64,000 nt of DNA from Pseudomonas fluorescens (GTDB lineage: Bacteria; Pseudomonadota; Gammaproteobacteria; Pseudomonadales; Pseudomonadaceae): contig NZ_JSAK01000029.1 of assembly GCF_000802965.1 (NCBI RefSeq), positions 26,359 to 90,358 of the forward strand. The letters are read 5' to 3'. Below are positions 60,928-64,000 of this stretch, piece by piece. The notes under the pieces are model-generated. The model did not search any database. It worked only from the letters and a program-made list of their open reading frames with translations, and was not told the origin of the DNA. The first letter of the stretch is position 1. Every line of letters begins with the position of its first letter. Position numbers and translations under genes: made by a program.

Positions 60928-62091
60928 TCAGATGTAGCCCGGGAACGGCTGAACGCCGAGGAACACCGAGCCAGCGCCGTCATAAAGCCCTTCGCTGAGG
61001 AAGGCGTGCTGGGTCACTACCATCGAGTCGCGCAGGTAGCGTTGCAGCGGATGGCGCAGGTAAATGGCGGTGGTTCCGGCGAGGCTGTAGGCGCTTTGCA
61101 CCACCTCGGCGCCGGCCTGGGAAACGTGGATGGCGGACAGACGCAGCAAACTGGTTTGCTCCGGGGTGACCGGGTTGCCGGCGACGATCGAGTTCCATAC
61201 CTGCTCGGTGGCGCTGTAGAAAAAGCCACGGGCAGCGGCGAGCTTGGCTTCGGCCTTAGCGATTTCGATGCGTACGTAAGCGCGGTCGGACAGTTTCGGC
61301 GCGCCGGTGATGCCACTGCCGCCAGCCATGCGGCTGATTTCATCGAGGGCAGCACGGGCCAGACCGAGGTTGACCACCGCCAGCACTTGCGCGGCGTAGG
61401 CAATCGATGGGTAGCGGAACAGCGGCTCGTCAATGGTCGCAGCCCCGCCGCGAATGAAGGTCCAGCGCTCGTCGACGCGCTTGTCACTCACGCGCAGGTC
61501 ATGGCTGCCGGTGCCTTTGAGGCCGACCACGTCCCAGTTCTCGACGATCTCTACCTGCTCCGGGCGGAACACCGCGGTGCGTGGCTTGCCGCCCGCAGCG
61601 CCGATGCCGACACCGAGCAAGTCAGCGCCTTTGCAGCCGCTGGCGAATTTCCAGGTGCCGTTGACCTGATAGCCGCCGTCAACAGCCTCTGCGGGTTGCA
61701 GCGGGAACAGGCCGCCGGCGAACACCAGGTCCGGGCTCTCGGCGTAGAGTTCAGCCAGGGTTTCCCGTGGCAACGCAGCCAGGTAGACACCGGCGCTGCC
61801 GAAACTGGCCACCCAGCCCGCCGAGCCGTCGGCTTCGGAGATGCGTTCGATCATGTGCAGAAACAGGTGCGGTGCCAGGGCGTCACCGCCGAAGCATTTC
61901 GGCGTGGCGGCACGGTAGATGCCGACCTGCTTGAAGCGCTCGATCATGTCCCGAGGCACGTGGGAGCCTGCGTCGAACTCGTCGCGACGTTGGCGCACTT
62001 CGTCCAGCACTTGCGCGAAGGCAAGGCTATCGACCATGGTTTCGACCGGGACGGTCAGAGGGTCTTTTTCGGCGACAGCGGAACGCAGCAT
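60928..62091 (-). CDS. iacA: Flavin-dependent monooxygenase of acyl-CoA dehydrogenase fold, probable IacA
   Basis: A 387-residue protein of the group D flavin monooxygenases (HsaA/DszC/HpaB-like, ACAD fold): GGDALAPHLFLHMIERI, ADGSAGWVASFGSAGVY, VNGTWKFASGCKGADLLGVGI, LAAARGFFYSATEQVW. It is expected to hydroxylate indole-3-acetate using reduced flavin from a reductase such as the flavin reductase at 52396. First gene of the A-B-I-H-C-D-E-F operon. Confidence 0.82.
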   Translation of the reverse strand: MLRSAVAEKDPLTVPVETMVDSLAFAQVLDEVRQRRDEFDAGSHVPRDMIERFKQVGIYRAATPKCFGGDALAPHLFLHMIERISEADGSAGWVASFGSAGVYLAALPRETLAELYAESPDLVFAGGLFPLQPAEAVDGGYQVNGTWKFASGCKGADLLGVGIGAAGGKPRTAVFRPEQVEIVENWDVVGLKGTGSHDLRVSDKRVDERWTFIRGGAATIDEPLFRYPSIAYAAQVLAVVNLGLARAALDEISRMAGGSGITGAPKLSDRAYVRIEIAKAEAKLAAARGFFYSATEQVWNSIVAGNPVTPEQTSLLRLSAIHVSQAGAEVVQSAYSLAGTTAIYLRHPLQRYLRDSMVVTQHAFLSEGLYDGAGSVFLGVQPFPGYI

Positions 62092-62487
62092 GGGCTAGTT
62101 CTCCATTTATTATTTGTAAGCCGCAACCATGCTGGAGGCGTGGCGACTGTTGATACGCACAAGCAATTGCGGCGACCAAGCCTGTAGGAACCGGCTTGCT
62201 GGCGATGAGGCCCGCAGAATCTGCGGTACTCTCGAGGCCGTCTCGCTGGCAAGCCAGCTCCTACAGAAATGTGGTCAAGTTGAGTGCCGTGTAGAGACCG
62301 ATGCGTTGATGGGTCCAGTGTAAAAACCGCATCCCGGCGCCACTATTGGTGCGTGCAGCCCCCCGGCTAAAGAAATCCCCTAGATCGCCCCCGGTTACCT
62401 CTGAGCGCGTCCCCATGCGTGAGCAGGTATAAAAAGCCATACTTCTGACTTCACCGGTCGGAACCCTCTGCCGCCAAGGGCTGTGCG
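62092..62487. other. Divergent promoter region iacA / PAS kinase, with REPIN
   Basis: 396 bases. A REPIN lies at 62183-62266 (TGTAGGAACCGGCTTGCTGG and its complement). The remaining stretch 62267-62487 is the kinase promoter side and holds a G/C-rich part, CCCCGGCTAAAGAAATCCCC, where an operator could lie. No gene seen. Confidence 0.5.
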
Positions 62488-63975
62488 ATGTATTTGCCAA
62501 AACCGAACGACTTCTATGCGCTGATCGAAGCCATGCCGCTGTGCATCATTCTTCACGATGCGCACACCAAGGAAATTCTCTGGGCCAACGCCGCCGCCCT
62601 GGCGGCGCTGGGCTTTACCCTGGAAGAACTGACGCCACTGAAGGCCCCGGACATGACCCGCGACGCACCGAAGTACCGGCGCTCAGTGGGTTTGCGATGG
62701 CTGGAGGGCGCCGCGCGCACGGGTCAGCGCGCCATCGAGTGGTGTTATCGCTCCAAACAAGGGGTGGAGATTCTTTCCGAGGCGGTGGCAACGCTGGTGC
62801 ACCTGGAAGGTCGCGATGTGCTGATGGTGCAGTTCCGCGACATTTCCAAGGAGGACAAGGTCAAGCGCGACCTCAAGCGTTTCGAAAGTCGGCTCAAGGC
62901 TTTTATGCAGGACCTGGCCGAAGGCGTGGCGGTGCTCGGCCCCGAGGGTGAGATCCGCTTTATCAGCGACTCTGCTGCGCATTTGCTCAACGGTGACGTA
63001 CACAAGCTGATCGGCAAAAACTTCCTGGCGTGGTGCGATGACACGTCGCGCCAGCGTCTGCTGCAACAGCTGACCATCGTCACGCCGGCTCTTGAAAAAT
63101 CAGAGTACGCACCGTTCAGCGTGCATTACAAAGTGCAACGGCAGGATGGCGAGTGGCGCTGGCATGACGCAACCTGCCGCTACATTGAAATTGAAGACGA
63201 TCTGGTCGGGCATTTGCTGCTGTTTCGCGATGTCACCGAACAAGTGCAGGCCGAAGAAGCCCGGCGCGTGAGCGAGCAAAAACTCGAATACCTGGCACGC
63301 TACAACGCCATGGGTGAAATGGCCGTGGCGATTGCCCATGAACTGAGCCAGCCTCTGGCGGCCACCCGCAACTTCATTGAAGGCGCGGTGATTCGCCTCG
63401 GCAACACGGCGGACACCGATCAGGGCGTTGCCTGGGGTTTGCAGAATGCGGTGCGGCAGATCGAGCACGCCTCCGTGATCATCAAGAGTGTGCGCGAGTA
63501 CGTCGTGAAGCTTGAGCAAAGCGAAGAGCTGATCGACCTCAACGAGCTGCTGCGCGAAACCCGCTACTTCATCAGCCTGCGTGCCGACCCGAGCCGGGTA
63601 AGGGTGGAAGTCGTCACCTCGCCCAGGCCGCTGCGGGTGAGTTGCGAGAAGGTGCTGATCGGTCAGGTGATCCTCAATCTGGCGTTCAATGCGATTGAAG
63701 AGATGGCTGATCTGCCACTTGAACGCCGCGTGCTGCGCATTCATGCCAGTGCCGACAACGGCGTGGCACTGGTGCGTATCGAAGACTGCGGACGCGGGAT
63801 TCAGGCGCAGGCGCAAGAGAAGCTGTTCGATGGCTTTTTCTCGTCCAAGGTCAGCGGCAACGGCATTGGCTTGGCGTTGTGCAAGAACATCATCGGTCGG
63901 CATCGGGGCGATATCTGGGCGCAGAACCAGGAACCTTGTGGCGCCGTGTTTACCTTCTCCCTTCCCCTCGCCTGA
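62488..63975 (+). CDS. PAS-domain sensor histidine kinase (FixL-like)
   Basis: A 495-residue soluble kinase with no membrane helix. Two PAS domains are suggested at about residues 10-130 and 140-265 (PLCIILHDAHTKEILWANAAA; LGPEGEIRFISDSAA, RWHDATCRYIEIEDD), then phospho-acceptor His284 in HELSQPLAA and ATPase boxes NLAFNAIEEM, DCGRGI and GNGIGLAL. HELSQPLAA is the FixL/DctB-class motif. Its likely partner is the orphan FixJ-type regulator at 53169, on the other side of the iac-like operon. I see no clear heme-binding residue. Confidence 0.88.
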   Translation: MYLPKPNDFYALIEAMPLCIILHDAHTKEILWANAAALAALGFTLEELTPLKAPDMTRDAPKYRRSVGLRWLEGAARTGQRAIEWCYRSKQGVEILSEAVATLVHLEGRDVLMVQFRDISKEDKVKRDLKRFESRLKAFMQDLAEGVAVLGPEGEIRFISDSAAHLLNGDVHKLIGKNFLAWCDDTSRQRLLQQLTIVTPALEKSEYAPFSVHYKVQRQDGEWRWHDATCRYIEIEDDLVGHLLLFRDVTEQVQAEEARRVSEQKLEYLARYNAMGEMAVAIAHELSQPLAATRNFIEGAVIRLGNTADTDQGVAWGLQNAVRQIEHASVIIKSVREYVVKLEQSEELIDLNELLRETRYFISLRADPSRVRVEVVTSPRPLRVSCEKVLIGQVILNLAFNAIEEMADLPLERRVLRIHASADNGVALVRIEDCGRGIQAQAQEKLFDGFFSSKVSGNGIGLALCKNIIGRHRGDIWAQNQEPCGAVFTFSLPLA

Positions 63976-63985
63976 TACACAACCC

Positions 63986-64000
63986 TGTGGCGAGGGAGCT
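63986..64000. repeat. REP, cut by window edge
   Basis: TGTGGCGAGGGAGCT begins a REP of the same family as at 6143; the rest lies outside the window. Confidence 0.7.

Noticed and set aside
60874..62187. Long open frame (over 430 codons) antisense to iacA
   Set aside because: It is the GC-rich shadow of a real monooxygenase gene; it has no SD and no family-like sequence.

Overview
The window looks like a chromosomal segment of a Pseudomonas, most likely of the P. fluorescens group. Gene content, the 60-65 % GC coding style of most genes, and about twenty REP/REPIN palindromes typical of that group point there. Four palindrome families occur, with cores like GTAGGAGC.GGCTTGC, GCAGCCTGCGGCAGCTCC, GGCGAGGGAGCTTGCTCCC and CGAGCAGGCTCGCTCC. 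I saw no rRNA, tRNA or CRISPR array.

Layout. 1-3.0 kb: end of an MFS transporter, a 2,5-dioxovalerate (alpha-ketoglutarate semialdehyde) dehydrogenase and a pyrroline-2-carboxylate reductase-like enzyme, which suggests hydroxyproline or sugar-acid catabolism. 3.2-6.0 kb: a Tat-exported alpha/beta hydrolase, a HIT-like protein and a GlxA-type AraC regulator. 6.4-7.0 kb: a small DUF6124 protein behind a strongly structured leader. 7.1-13.3 kb: a CMD-like protein divergent from a glutamine-synthetase-like ligase, aldehyde dehydrogenase, Fe-type alcohol dehydrogenase and APC permease, probably an amine or amino-alcohol catabolic operon. 13.3-17.9 kb: a Ppx/GppA protein and a PhnD/C/E/E-type ABC transporter (putative selenate or phosphonate). 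18.2-22.8 kb: a lower-GC locus with an adenylation-carrier-membrane acyltransferase fusion, an acyltransferase-3 protein and a hotdog thioesterase. 22.9-25.2 kb: two convergent GGDEF cyclases. 25.4-29.9 kb: a low-GC block with a DUF3313-like lipoprotein, a ToxR/ToxS-like pair, a 34-aa membrane ORF, a degenerate receiver protein, an outer-membrane barrel and a frameshifted AraC regulator. 30.3-34.6 kb: katG, DUF2986, an AraC regulator, an AhpD-like protein and glutaredoxin. 34.7-37.7 kb: tctCBA. 38.0-45.5 kb: DUF6152/DUF6644, a structured repeat element, an alpha/beta hydrolase, DUF2790, an OmpR/sensor pair and a large MscS channel.

45.7-64.0 kb is an aromatic and plant-hormone catabolic region. 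It holds a phenylacetaldehyde-type dehydrogenase, a cytochrome c, an outer-membrane porin, a chemoreceptor, a flavin reductase, a FixJ-type response regulator, a FeaR-like regulator and an eight-gene operon that matches the indole-3-acetate degradation set (iacA-B-I-H-C-D-E-F). A PAS histidine kinase lies at the far side. Together these could sense and swim toward an indole or phenethyl compound, take it up, oxidise the aldehyde to the acid, and convert indole-3-acetate toward catechol. The split kinase and regulator flank the operon and are the likely controllers.

The least explained items are the DUF6124 leader (three hairpin loops carrying complementary TTAGTAG/CTACTAA boxes, plus a switchable stem), the adenylation-carrier-acyltransferase locus, and the low-GC ToxRS-like block with its SD-sequestering hairpin.
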